This document shows, piece after piece, positions 8,005 to 15,912 of a stretch of DNA of 40,867 nt (position 1 is the stretch's first letter; each line of letters starts with the position of its first letter). The position numbers and the translations under genes are program-made. The stretch covers positions 1-40,867 of the forward strand of contig JAEZSC010000106.1 in assembly GCA_023422005.1 (NCBI GenBank). Reading direction: 5' to 3'. The notes below the pieces were generated by a model that was not told the DNA's origin, made no database searches, and worked only from the letters and a program-made list of their open reading frames with translations. The DNA is from Bacillota bacterium (GTDB lineage: Bacteria; Bacillota; Clostridia; Christensenellales; UMGS416).

Positions 8005-9371
8005 AAAAGTTTTTGACACTGCTGCTGGCTGTGCTGCTGCTCGTCAGCGGGTTTCCAGGGCCCGTACAGGTCGCCCGCGCGGTATCCGACCCCATCTCCC
8101 ACGGTCAGATCAACACGGTCACCTACGTGCGCTGGGGCAAGAGCGAGCTGTACCCGGTGCTCGGTATGGTCGGGCCCACAGACGAGTTTGACGTGTATGA
8201 GTACGACAAGAACTGGGTTATGGTGCTCTATGACACATGGATCAGCCAGGGGAACACAACCCGGAGCCACAGCTTCTTCGGCTATGTGAAGCGCTCGGAG
8301 ATCGACTGTGACCCTCCGCTGGAGGGAGACGAATCCGCGAAGGCCGACACCGGCCCCGGCAAGCGCAAAGGGAAAAAGCCCAAGAACCGGGCCAGCCCCG
8401 CACCCAGCGCCGGGGTTTCGGAGCAGCCCTCCGCCGAACCCACGGAACAGGCATCGGAGCAGCCGGAGCCCACGCCGTACATGGATGAGATGGAGGAATA
8501 CGACTGGATCATCCGCACCAACGGCACCTCTACGCAGTCGTTCGACGCCGGCGACGGCATCATCGTCCATGCCAGCTTCAGCCTGATGGCTCAAAAGGCC
8601 GGCGGCACCGCGCCCAGTTCCGACCCGGCCTTCAACCATGGCATGCACACACCCTACGCGGCGACGGCGTATCTGAGCCTTATTTGCAAAATGAGCGATG
8701 CCATAGAAAACTGGGGCCTGTCGGAGCTGATGCAAGGCAGTGGAGGCTGGGAAATCAACATCAGAGCGCCATCCAGCCGCTTCTTTCTGGATACGGGCAG
8801 CGAGGACTTCGCCCTGGTGAACCTGTCCATCCCCGCTGCCTCCGACGCCAAGATCGATCCCTCGATTAAGACCGATACGGTCAGTGGCAGCTTCTTTGGG
8901 CAAGTATCCGGGGCGATGAGCATACCGGTGCAACTGCAGCGCAGCGGCGGCGGCTACCGCTTCGTGCTCAAGAACATGCGCCCCGGCGGCGGCGACCTGA
9001 CCTTCCCCGCCGTGCTGGAGAAGACTTTTGCCGACGAGGACCGCTGGCAGAAAAAGGCCCGCGAGGCCGACGAGGCTCGTAGGAAGGCTGAGGAGGCGCG
9101 CAGGAAGATGGAGGAGGAGGCCCGCAAGAAAGCCGAGGAGGCCGCCAAGGAGAGCCCGGCGCCCGCGGCTACCGAGGAGCCTTTGGCACCGCTGGTTACG
9201 GATGAGATTCCTTTGGCACCGCTGGTCACGCCGGAACCCCTGGCCCCATTGGTGCCAGAGGAACCGCTGGCGCCGCTGGCACCGGTCACCCCGCCGCCGG
9301 AGGACATCCCGCTGGCGCCGTTGGTCCCGCTGGATGGGGAGAACGTGGATAACTTCCCCGGCGGCGAGTGA
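8001..9371 (+). CDS. Secreted surface protein with SH3-like domain, coiled coil and PLAPLV repeats
   Basis: A 456-aa protein with a signal peptide of about 26 residues ending Val-Ala-Arg-Ala. Residues about 27-105 look like a bacterial SH3-type domain. A Lys/Pro/Ser-rich linker (about 108-160) follows, then an unrecognised globular domain to about residue 345. A strongly charged Glu-Glu-Ala-Arg-Arg-Lys coiled coil comes next. The C-terminal 65 residues carry six versions of the hexamer Pro-Leu-Ala-Pro-Leu-Val/Ala separated by acidic linkers. There is no LPXTG motif or C-terminal membrane segment. It lies between two lipoprotein genes and probably works with them at the cell surface (inference). 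Confidence 0.75.
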   Translation: MKKFLTLLLAVLLLVSGFPGPVQVARAVSDPISHGQINTVTYVRWGKSELYPVLGMVGPTDEFDVYEYDKNWVMVLYDTWISQGNTTRSHSFFGYVKRSEIDCDPPLEGDESAKADTGPGKRKGKKPKNRASPAPSAGVSEQPSAEPTEQASEQPEPTPYMDEMEEYDWIIRTNGTSTQSFDAGDGIIVHASFSLMAQKAGGTAPSSDPAFNHGMHTPYAATAYLSLICKMSDAIENWGLSELMQGSGGWEINIRAPSSRFFLDTGSEDFALVNLSIPAASDAKIDPSIKTDTVSGSFFGQVSGAMSIPVQLQRSGGGYRFVLKNMRPGGGDLTFPAVLEKTFADEDRWQKKAREADEARRKAEEARRKMEEEARKKAEEAAKESPAPAATEEPLAPLVTDEIPLAPLVTPEPLAPLVPEEPLAPLAPVTPPPEDIPLAPLVPLDGENVDNFPGGE

Positions 9372-9381
9372 GGGGTGCAAC

Positions 9382-10260
9382 ATGAAAAGATCGTTTTTTA
9401 TTTCGCTGACCATTCTTCTGGCCCTGGGCCTGAGCGCGTGCGGCGCTCCGATTCCTGCCACAACTGCCCCAACCGCTAAGCCGTTACCCGCCAGCGCCAG
9501 TCCGTCCGCCGCCCAAACCGCCGATGCCGCCACCACCAGCTGTGCGGACACCGCCAGTACGCCTGTTGCAGCATCGACGGATGACTCCGGCAACATGGGC
9601 ATGAGAGCTTTCATCGACGCCTTCCAGACGGTGCGGGAGAACCCACTGGGAGCGGACATGAGCTACACGCTGTATTTGGAGGCCAAAAACCCCGAACCTG
9701 TACAGACAGCGCCGGCTGGCTCGGGCATGGCAGCGCAACTGGAGAAGCTCAAAGCCTTGGTGGATGGATCCGGCCTGCACTATGTGGACGCGGCAACCGT
9801 ATTGGGTATGGAGGTCAAGACCGAGCATTGGGTGCGAGGTGAGAAGTTCAAGACCGTCGATGAACTGACCGGAGACGTCATCGTATTTGACGGCACGGAC
9901 GGCATTCGGTATAACCCGCAGACCAAGACCGGCAGAAAGATGGAAAGCATCGACGTCACCGCGTCCAAGAACATGCAGGCTGTCGCCTTGCTGACGATGC
10001 TCACGGTATCGCCCTATGAGAGCATGCCCGATGAGAAGTTCGGCCAGTGGGACTGCGCGGTGTACCATATGGACATCGAGTTCATGGGAATGAAAGGCAA
10101 CACCGTTTACATCGACAAGGCCACCGGCCTGATCGTCAAGAACGTCTACGGCGACCCCAAGGATGAGAAGAACTCCATGGCCACCGTCGTGCAGTCGATG
10201 GATACCGAGGGCTTTGGAGACGATGTGTTTGCGATACCGCCGGATATAACCATAGAATAG
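9382..10260 (+). CDS. Putative lipoprotein, LolA/DUF4412-like
   Basis: A 292-aa lipoprotein with lipobox Leu-Ser-Ala-Cys, Cys20, followed by an Ala/Thr/Pro-rich tether of about 50 residues and a beta-rich domain. The second half (MDIEFMGMKGNTVYIDKATG, then a closing Ala-Ile-Pro-Pro-Asp segment) resembles LolA/DUF4412-like proteins (pattern-based inference). The ATG at 9382 is preceded by GAGGGG; a longer ORF in this frame begins inside the previous gene and is not credible. It ends the three-gene exported-protein operon, followed by a terminator. It may share a fold with the first lipoprotein of the operon. Confidence 0.75.
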   Translation: MKRSFFISLTILLALGLSACGAPIPATTAPTAKPLPASASPSAAQTADAATTSCADTASTPVAASTDDSGNMGMRAFIDAFQTVRENPLGADMSYTLYLEAKNPEPVQTAPAGSGMAAQLEKLKALVDGSGLHYVDAATVLGMEVKTEHWVRGEKFKTVDELTGDVIVFDGTDGIRYNPQTKTGRKMESIDVTASKNMQAVALLTMLTVSPYESMPDEKFGQWDCAVYHMDIEFMGMKGNTVYIDKATGLIVKNVYGDPKDEKNSMATVVQSMDTEGFGDDVFAIPPDITIE

Positions 10261-10276
10261 TGCGCGGTTGAAACGG

Positions 10277-10305
10277 AAAGGGCGCGGTCATTGGCCGCGC
10301 CCTTT
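10277..10305 (+). terminator. Rho-independent terminator
   Basis: An 11-bp inverted repeat AAAGGGCGCGG / CCGCGCCCTTT (10277-10287, 10295-10305), 16 bases after the lipoprotein stop codon. The trailing T-run is short. Confidence 0.75.
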
Positions 10306-10327
10306 GCGTAAAAACATGTTCTATATT

Positions 10328-10483
10328 TGGCTTCCCCTGGAGGGGAAGCTGTCGCCGAAGGCGACTGATGAGGTGTCTAGTCATGAACAACGTAAACACC
10401 TCATCCGGCGCTACGCGCCACCTTCCAGGATGCATGGGCGAGCAGCGGCTTTGCCGCGGCCAGCCTCCTCAAGGAGAAGGCTA
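10328..10483. repeat. Dispersed cruciform repeat
   Basis: Between the lipoprotein operon and the GH35 gene lie consecutive stem-loops: GCTTCCCC/GGGGAAGC (10330-10337/10342-10349), GTCGCC-GAA-GGCGAC (10351-10365), GATGAGGTGT/ACACCTCATC (10367-10376/10396-10405) and GGCGC-TAC-GCGCC (10407-10419). A degenerate right side ends AAGGAGAAGGCT. I recall very similar modules as abundant intergenic repeats in Faecalibacterium, Ruminococcus and relatives (from memory, not searched). Non-coding. Confidence 0.7.
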
Positions 10484-10495
10484 GGAGTAGGATGT

Positions 10496-12265
10496 TTATC
10501 CCAAGTCCGGTTTGTCGGTCAGCGTGACGACGGGCTTCTCCGCGCCGTGCAGCTCGAAGATCACCAGCTCATTCTCTCCGGCCTTGAGCAGCGGCGCGGG
10601 CACATACAGCGTCTTCTGAGGGCCTGCCTTCCAATAGCGGCCCAGGTTGAAGCCGTTGATGAAGGCCACGCCCTTCTCCCAGCCGTCCAGCCGCAGGAAC
10701 GTGTCCGCCGGCTGGTCCACGGTGAAGCTGCCGCGATAGAAAGCCCGGCCTTCGCAGCCTTCGCGGCCTTCGGCCGTTTTTATTTTGGAGGTACCGCGGT
10801 AACGTAGTTTTGACAGGTCGTCCATGGGCAGCAGGTGGATGTCATAGCCGTACAGGTATTGCTGGCCGTGTCGGATTCCTTTGGTGATGCCCTTGGGCTC
10901 CCACATGTTGTTGCCATAGTTGGCGCGGCCCATGTTCTCCACGAGCACGTCTACGTTAGAGCCCTGCGGCGGCACGGCGAAGCGGATCTCCTCGCCGCCG
11001 CCCACGCCCAGCACGCCGCGGTATTGGCCGTCCACGAACACCAGCACCCGGTCGTGCACATCCTGCAGCACCAGCGGCTGCTCCTCCCGGGGGCCGCTGA
11101 TCGCCGTGCGGTAGAGAATGAAGCCGTAGCCCTGGCCCAGCTTCTCCATGGGGTAGGGGGCGGGTTCCCGTCGGCGGCGGCCCAGGCGGCTCAGGTTGTC
11201 GAATAACCCCGCCCGTTCGGTCAGTTCCACCGTGCCGAAGGCTCGCAGGGGAGTAGGGGGCAGCAGCGACACTTCCGGGATGGGCGCGTACTTGGCTATG
11301 ACGTCGCGGAAGGCGTGATATTTGGCGGTCAGCTCGCCGCTCTCGCTGAGCGGCGAATCGTAGTCGTAGCTCGTAATCGTGGGTTCCAGCGCGTCGTAAT
11401 GGTTGGCGCCGGCCATGAAGCCGAAGTTGGTGCCGCCGTGGAACATGTACAGGCTCACCGATGCACCCGCTGCCAGCATCTCGTCCAACACCTGGGCGGC
11501 GTCTTGAGCGTTGCGGGTGTGGTGGGGCCCGTTCCAGTGGTCAAACCAGCCGTTCCAGTATTCGGCGCACATCAGCGGGCCATCTTTCTGGTATTCGCGC
11601 AGCTTGGCAAAGGCCTCGGCCGGCCGGCTGCCGAAGTTGGCGGTCTTGAAAACGCCCTCCAGCGTGCCGCCCTGCAGCATCCAGTCGCTGGGGCCGTCGC
11701 TGGTATAGAGCAGGGCGCTGTCTATGCCCAAACCGGCGATCAACGCCCGCAGGTGTTCCAAATACGCACTGTCGTTGCCGAAGGAGCCGTATTCATTCTC
11801 CACCTGTACGGCGACGACCGGCCCGCCACGGCCCACCTGCAGAGCCGCCACCCGCGGTATGAGCTCCCCAAACCAGCGGCCCACACGGCGCAGCCAGCGC
11901 TTGTCCATACAGCGGATGCTCATATCCTCCCGCAGCAGCCACCAGGGCAGGCCGCCGAACTCCCATTCGGCGCAGATGTATGGGCCTGGTCGCACCAGCG
12001 CGTACAGGCCCAGCTCGTGGGCCAGGCGCAGATAGGCCTCCAGGTCCAGGTTGTCGGAGAAGTCGTATTTGCCCGGCTTGGGCTCATGCAGGTTCCAGGC
12101 TACATAGGTTTCCACAGCGTTGCAGCCCATGGCCTTGAGCTTGAGCAGCCGGTCGCGCCAATAGGTCCGGGGCACACGGAAGTAGTGCACGGCCCCGGCG
12201 ATGATGCGCACGCTCTGGCCGTTGATCAGGAATCCGTTGTCGGTTAATGTTACTTTATTTTCCAT
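10496..12265 (-). CDS. Beta-galactosidase, glycoside hydrolase family 35
   Basis: A 589-aa GH35 enzyme that hydrolyses terminal beta-galactosyl residues. The N-terminal TIM barrel shows AGAVHYFRVP, the acid/base motif VENEYG (Glu158) and the nucleophile motif CAEYWNGWFD (Glu235); both glutamates are present. C-terminal beta domains include GVAFINGFNLGRYW, typical of the family. There is no signal peptide, so the enzyme is cytoplasmic and probably acts on imported oligosaccharides. The start at 12265 is preferred: an in-frame ATG at 12274 overlaps a TATAAT -10 box, and neither ATG has a good ribosome site. No transporter lies beside it. Confidence 0.9.
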   Translation of the reverse strand: MENKVTLTDNGFLINGQSVRIIAGAVHYFRVPRTYWRDRLLKLKAMGCNAVETYVAWNLHEPKPGKYDFSDNLDLEAYLRLAHELGLYALVRPGPYICAEWEFGGLPWWLLREDMSIRCMDKRWLRRVGRWFGELIPRVAALQVGRGGPVVAVQVENEYGSFGNDSAYLEHLRALIAGLGIDSALLYTSDGPSDWMLQGGTLEGVFKTANFGSRPAEAFAKLREYQKDGPLMCAEYWNGWFDHWNGPHHTRNAQDAAQVLDEMLAAGASVSLYMFHGGTNFGFMAGANHYDALEPTITSYDYDSPLSESGELTAKYHAFRDVIAKYAPIPEVSLLPPTPLRAFGTVELTERAGLFDNLSRLGRRRREPAPYPMEKLGQGYGFILYRTAISGPREEQPLVLQDVHDRVLVFVDGQYRGVLGVGGGEEIRFAVPPQGSNVDVLVENMGRANYGNNMWEPKGITKGIRHGQQYLYGYDIHLLPMDDLSKLRYRGTSKIKTAEGREGCEGRAFYRGSFTVDQPADTFLRLDGWEKGVAFINGFNLGRYWKAGPQKTLYVPAPLLKAGENELVIFELHGAEKPVVTLTDKPDLG

Positions 12266-12272
12266 ACCGCCC

Positions 12273-12281
12273 ATTATACCA
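12273..12281 (-). promoter_or_regulatory. Extended -10 promoter element of GH35 gene
   Basis: The minus-strand sequence TGGTATAAT is an exact extended -10 (TGn-TATAAT). Seven bases separate it from the ATG at 12265, which puts the likely transcription start at or next to the start codon. Confidence 0.55.
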
Positions 12282-12399
12282 GCTTGTGAACAAAGCTAAC
12301 ACACGTAAAAACCTCTGAAACATTGCGCTCAATTTCACATTTATTTGTGCTATCGTTTGCCATACAAAAACGAGTGTTTGCCTACGCTGCTTGTCTCCG

Positions 12400-12699
12400 C
12401 ACTCGACGACAAACCACATGCAAGGAGAACGCCCATGCCCTACAAAGCCACTTGAACAACAGGCAAGACAGGCATTCGATATGAGGAATCAGTTCAGGAC
12501 ACAAGCGCGCAACGCAATGACCAACAAAGCCGCGGCAGAGGAACTCTGGGGTACAAGGCCGAATATGACGTGGGAGCAAATTGTCGAAAAATACACCCAG
12601 AGAGGGTATAACGGAGACGCTTTATATCAAGAAATTATTAAAGCAGCGCAAAGAAGTAACGCCGCCGTCAATAAACTGATGGGTATCTCACCTAAGTAG
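12400..12699 (+). pseudogene. Polymorphic-toxin C-terminal fragment, module A
   Basis: The open frame encodes about 85 meaningful residues beginning near Pro-Leu-Glu-Gln-Gln-Ala-Arg and containing Arg-Pro-Asn-Met-Thr-Trp-Glu-Gln. I recognise this helical end segment from C-termini of large secreted toxins in Clostridia (from memory). No N-terminal delivery or secretion region is present. The ATG best placed for the AAGGAG site (12435) is in another frame and stops after six codons. It is therefore a displaced tip without a proper start. The gene that follows has a good ribosome site and is its likely immunity partner. Confidence 0.5.
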
Positions 12700-12712
12700 A
12701 GGAGGGACAATT

Positions 12713-13036
12713 TTGGATATAAGAGTATCAAAAGTAAGCAATCCTGATGGCTCAACTGAGTTGTTTTTTGAACAATTAGGGCATTGGGATTATTATCAGC
12801 CTATCCTGCAAATTTTGGTTCAGGAAAACGGATGCAGTGTAGTTGATGAGAAAGATAAGGTTACAGATTATGATACCTTGCTTAGGCTAGGCAGCTTCTC
12901 ATTTTATTTTAAGCATGACTACATGCTTGGGAATTACCTATATGCTTCCAGTAAAATGGATGTACCTGCCCTGGAACAATTGGCATGGAATGTTATTAAC
13001 AGCATCAGGCTTAAGCTCAAGAGTTTACACTCGTAA
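12713..13036 (+). CDS. Putative immunity protein, module A
   Basis: A 107-aa acidic cytoplasmic protein starting at TTG (12713), with AGGAGG a few bases before. It follows the tip A fragment by 13 bases, the usual spacing of a toxin/immunity pair. No family is recognised with certainty. The sequence is mixed alpha/beta with aromatic-rich segments (HWDYYQPIL and FSFYFKHDY). Its base composition is clearly more AT-rich than the GH35 gene next to it. Immunity function is inferred from size, acidity and position only. Confidence 0.55.
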   Translation: MDIRVSKVSNPDGSTELFFEQLGHWDYYQPILQILVQENGCSVVDEKDKVTDYDTLLRLGSFSFYFKHDYMLGNYLYASSKMDVPALEQLAWNVINSIRLKLKSLHS

Positions 13037-13077
13037 CTTTGCTGCCGGATGTTTACTACACGGGGCTGGAGTAGCGA

Positions 13078-13109
13078 GAGGGAGACGGACGCTTGCGTCC
13101 GTCTCCCTC
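13078..13109. terminator. Terminator carried with URO-D 3' copy 1
   Basis: The inverted repeat GAGGGAGACGGAC / GTCCGTCTCCCTC (13078-13090/13097-13109) is followed by TGCCTTT. It is a diverged copy of the terminators at 14990 and 16859, with paired changes that keep the stem. Confidence 0.75.
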
Positions 13110-13122
13110 CTGCCTTTATGTC

Positions 13123-13289
13123 TTACTTCATTCCAAACAATTCTTGCTTCTTATCCAGATAGTACAGATAATCCTCTTCTTTGACGTTGGGCGGGCAGCG
13201 GTGGTCGCAGAATGGGATGTAGCCGCCGCGGGCCACATAGGGGATCAGCGACTCCAGATAGGCGTCGATGGCCGCGGGGCCATCTCGAT
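13123..13289 (-). pseudogene. Truncated 3' end of URO-D family gene, copy 1
   Basis: This is the antisense of the last roughly 55 codons of the intact gene at 16905-18035, including the stop codon and the downstream terminator. It matches closely up to 13281. A 7-base deletion then precedes ATCTCGAT, after which the sequence changes to toxin-like coding DNA. It has no 5' part and no start. It marks the boundary between modules A and B. Confidence 0.85.
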
Positions 13290-14357
13290 GCGACGAGGAC
13301 AGACGATGTGCTCCAGAGCATGTTGAACAAGGACCAGCTTGCGCATCTGGTTGATAACTACGGCCAGGTACAAGGGATGCTCACTGATCATCAAAAGCAA
13401 CGAATTATGTCCGGTGAAGCAAGCATATACTCGATTTTCGATCAACTCAACGCTGAACAGCAAGAGAAGATCAACCAACAGAGCCAGAGCCTCATGAGCA
13501 CTTTGAGCCCTCAACAAAAGGTAGATTTGCTGTTCCTGAACAGCGGAATGCTCCGCGACATCGATTTGCAGAAGAGGCAAGCGATTCTGAACCACCTGAA
13601 GGGAAATGACGGGGCTATCAGCTACGACGATCTTGTGCGAATAGGGGTTTTCCAACCTGGCGAGCTGGCCGAAAGCGGGTTCAAGCGATGGCTACAGAAC
13701 AAGGACATCGGCGGTCCGGCCCACTTACATGAGCTTCTGGAGGAGGAGTACAGGCTAAACAATCATGATACCTCTTTTGCCAATCTGGACCAAGAGCAAC
13801 GACAGCGGCGCAGTGCGGAACAGATGATGCTGCTTGCGATGATTGCCGCACCTGCCATAGATGGCATGATAAATGGTCCCGGCGGCGTTGCATTTGGGGA
13901 CAACGTATATGATAATATTGAAAAGTATGGGACGTAGGGAAAATACCAGGGCAGCGAGTATTCGTGGAAGCCGCCGGCGGGCACGGGAAAGAGTGGTGAC
14001 ATTCAGCAGGTTGCTGGTTTGGATGACTTCAAAGCCAGAATACCTCCCAATGCTCAGGAATTACCGTGGAAAAACATTGAAGGCGGTTCACCAGAAGGCA
14101 TACGATACCGATGGATAGATGACAAGGAAAAATGTATGGAATGTGCGAGCACATAGTATAGATCCAAATGTACCACCAGGTAGCAATGCAGCAAGGGGTG
14201 GGTATATAGAGTCGAGGTAAGGTGGGGTGGCGTCGGGAAAAAATTCTATATGGATTCGTTCGGTAATTTCCAACCTGAAAACGTATTGAATCCAAACAGC
14301 CCCATGTATAATGAAGCTACTGCAAACGATACACACATTATATTAGGAAATAAATAG
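13290..14357 (+). pseudogene. Polymorphic toxin fragment with Ntox30-like tip, module B (broken)
   Basis: The frame emerges from the URO-D remnant and encodes a helical, Gln-rich pre-toxin region, then the motif Gly-Pro-Gly-Gly-Val-Ala-Phe-Gly-Asp-Asn (about 13876-13905). A nonsense TAG follows at 13935; module C has CAG at the matching codon. Beyond it the same frame continues to a domain with EGIRYRWIDDK, then in the +1 frame (about 14134-14195) VRAHSIDPNVPPGSNAA, then back in the first frame YMDSFGNF and NVLNPNSPMYNE. These match what I know of polymorphic toxin type 30 (Ntox30), a predicted nuclease-type toxin tip. One stop and two compensating frameshifts inactivate it, unless they are assembly errors. 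Confidence 0.7.
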
Positions 14358-14376
14358 GAAAGAGAGGGTTAAAACT

Positions 14377-14805
14377 ATGGATAAACAAGAAGTGCTGCGC
14401 ATCATGCGTACTGGTAGTCGTAAGGAAAAGATGGATTACCTAAACTTTCTAGACAATGTGTTTGATACTTATAACAGGAGTATCGTAAATGCCAGTGCTG
14501 TGGTGCAAGAATTGATTAATTGTGCACTGGCATCGAATGATGACGGTCTTACGGACGAGATCATAGAGGTTATTTGCTCAGCTCAGATTTCACAGGACCT
14601 TCATGATATAGACTATAGCGCAATAGCGAACAGTCTTACCCGTGTTCCGGAAAAGTTTCTGCCGAGATATATTGATATGTTAGGCAATACTGGAGATGTA
14701 AAATTCTTATCTGACATCATGAAATTCAAAAGTCACAAAAGCAAGAGTGTACAGGATGCAGTTAATGATGCATTGATTGAGCTAAGGGTGTCTGATCGCA
14801 GCTAG
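14377..14805 (+). CDS. Putative HEAT-like immunity protein, module B
   Basis: A 142-aa, all-helical acidic protein with an AAAGAGAGGG ribosome site, starting 19 bases after the broken Ntox30-like tip. Helix pairs with repeated Leu/Ile spacing and a C-terminal Lys-Ser-Val-Gln-Asp-Ala-Val-Asn-Asp-Ala-Leu helix suggest a HEAT/ARM-like fold seen in some immunity families. Immunity to the adjacent toxin is the likely role (inference). The gene is intact although its toxin is broken, as expected when immunity alone is useful. It is AT-rich relative to the flanking chromosome. Confidence 0.6.
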   Translation: MDKQEVLRIMRTGSRKEKMDYLNFLDNVFDTYNRSIVNASAVVQELINCALASNDDGLTDEIIEVICSAQISQDLHDIDYSAIANSLTRVPEKFLPRYIDMLGNTGDVKFLSDIMKFKSHKSKSVQDAVNDALIELRVSDRS

Positions 14806-14980
14806 TGCTTGGAAATTGGCGTATAAAGTTTACTTGGAGTATGTAAATAGTTTTGTGCTTTTACCTCAGTACCGCGTTCGGGCAGAAGGCGGTGCAAAAC
14901 CAGCATCCGTTTTACAAAGCATAGCTGATGGGTGGCCGAAGAGACTAACGAAGTATTATTCCCATAACTTCCTAAGATAA
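14804..14980 (+). other. Open-frame remnant without start codon
   Basis: The 177 bases after the immunity gene are open in the frame beginning Ser-Ala-Trp-Lys-Leu-Ala-Tyr and end at TAA 14978-14980. There is no ATG or ribosome site at its beginning. It could be the tail of another lost cassette gene or chance. Not identified. Confidence 0.2.
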
Positions 14981-14989
14981 TTGATAACA

Positions 14990-15023
14990 GGAAGGAGACG
15001 GTCGCTTGCGCCCGTCTCCTTCC
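14990..15023. terminator. Terminator carried with URO-D 3' copy 2
   Basis: The inverted repeat GGAAGGAGACG / CGTCTCCTTCC (14990-15000/15013-15023) matches the position of the terminators next to copies 1 and 3, with compensatory changes in the stem. Confidence 0.7.
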
Positions 15024-15042
15024 TGGTCTATAAGTCAGCCTC

Positions 15043-15150
15043 TTACTTCATCCCAAACAGTTCCTGCTTCTTATCCAGATAATACAGATAATCCTCTTCC
15101 TTGACGTTGGGCGGGCAGCGGTGGTCACAGAAGGGGATGTAGCCGTCGCG
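15043..15150 (-). pseudogene. Truncated 3' end of URO-D family gene, copy 2
   Basis: This is the antisense of about the last 36 codons, with stop, of the gene at 16905-18035. It is nearly identical until GTAGCCGTCGCG near 15150, where module C toxin sequence begins. It is shorter than copy 1 and joins the toxin frame at a different point, so the two junctions arose separately. Confidence 0.85.
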
Positions 15151-15491
15151 CCTGCGGTAGACAGTATGCTAATCGGTCCCGGCGGCGTTGCATTCGGGTA
15201 CAATGTATATGATAATATTGAAAGATATGAAACGCAGGGGAATTTCAAGAGTAGCGATTATTCGTGGAAGCCAACAGAACCTGGAAGTCTAGTTGAGAGC
15301 GCAGGGACAAGCTTTCTGGTACATTGGATGACTATATCGCTTTTCGCGAATCCGCTTCTAGAAGATTGAATATGAGGGTTATTGGGAGGTTTGGTATGAA
15401 TGATATTCAAAACATTTTCGAACGACTTAGAAATATGGAGGTCCCTGATAACATGGCAGATAAGTTCTGTAATATGTGGATCATAACGTGA
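15151..15491 (+). pseudogene. Polymorphic toxin fragment, module C (frameshifted)
   Basis: It starts at the URO-D junction with Pro-Ala-Val-Asp-Ser followed by the shared pre-toxin motif Ile-Gly-Pro-Gly-Gly-Val-Ala-Phe-Gly-Tyr-Asn, homologous to module B at both DNA and protein level. About 15297 the sensible frame shifts: the segment 15297-15491 then reads Asp-Lys-Leu-Ser-Gly-Thr-Leu-Asp-Asp-Tyr and ends at TGA 15489-15491. The tip has no family I recognise. It is too short to be a complete toxin. Confidence 0.55.
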
Positions 15492-15513
15492 AATTGATTG
15501 AGAGTGCTAAAGT

Positions 15514-15888
15514 ATGTTAACAGGGTTACTGGAACTTGAGAAAAACCTTCATGGGTTTACTTATCCAAAAGCTTTTCTGAAAGCTGTTGAACTGCATCTG
15601 ACGGATTTGGACATATGGTATATAATGGACGCTGAGCAGGTGTTGCTGCGGTTTGAAGGCCTGAGGCAGCGCTATCCCAAAAGGAAACTTATCCCGTTTG
15701 CTCGCCGGGATGACAATGATGATGTCGCCTGCTTCGAAGTAGATAAAGGGAACAGGGTTTTTGTTATTCACGACTTCGCCAATGAGGGTTGGGAACGCCG
15801 TAAAGAGTTTTCGGATTTTTGGGGTTGGTTCGAAGCCGCGGTGCATGACATGATTGAATATCAGCGAGAGGAAGAGAAGGTTTTGTGA
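15514..15888 (+). CDS. SMI1/KNR4 (SUKH)-like immunity protein
   Basis: A 124-aa protein with the pattern of SUKH immunity proteins: an N-terminal helix, a central strand region with Pro-Phe-Ala-Arg-Arg-Asp-Asp-Asn-Asp-Asp before a cysteine-phenylalanine strand, and a C-terminal amphipathic helix (FWGWFEAAVHDMIEY). SUKH proteins neutralise diverse nuclease and other toxin tips by direct binding in the cytoplasm (established). The ribosome site is weak (GAGAG about 10 bases before ATG). It follows the degenerate tip of module C by 22 bases. Confidence 0.65.
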   Translation: MLTGLLELEKNLHGFTYPKAFLKAVELHLTDLDIWYIMDAEQVLLRFEGLRQRYPKRKLIPFARRDDNDDVACFEVDKGNRVFVIHDFANEGWERRKEFSDFWGWFEAAVHDMIEYQREEEKVL

Positions 15889-15912
15889 TTATTCGTTAGG
15901 AAGGAAGATATC

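Noticed and set aside
13212..13292. N-terminal 27 codons of the ORF that runs into toxin fragment B
   Set aside because: This part is antisense URO-D sequence, not toxin. The open frame through the junction is a by-product of the fusion, so it was not annotated as a new chimeric protein.
15121..15369. 82-aa ORF as a stand-alone gene
   Set aside because: It begins in antisense URO-D DNA, carries the pre-toxin motif and then loses the sensible frame near 15297. Treated as part of the broken toxin C.
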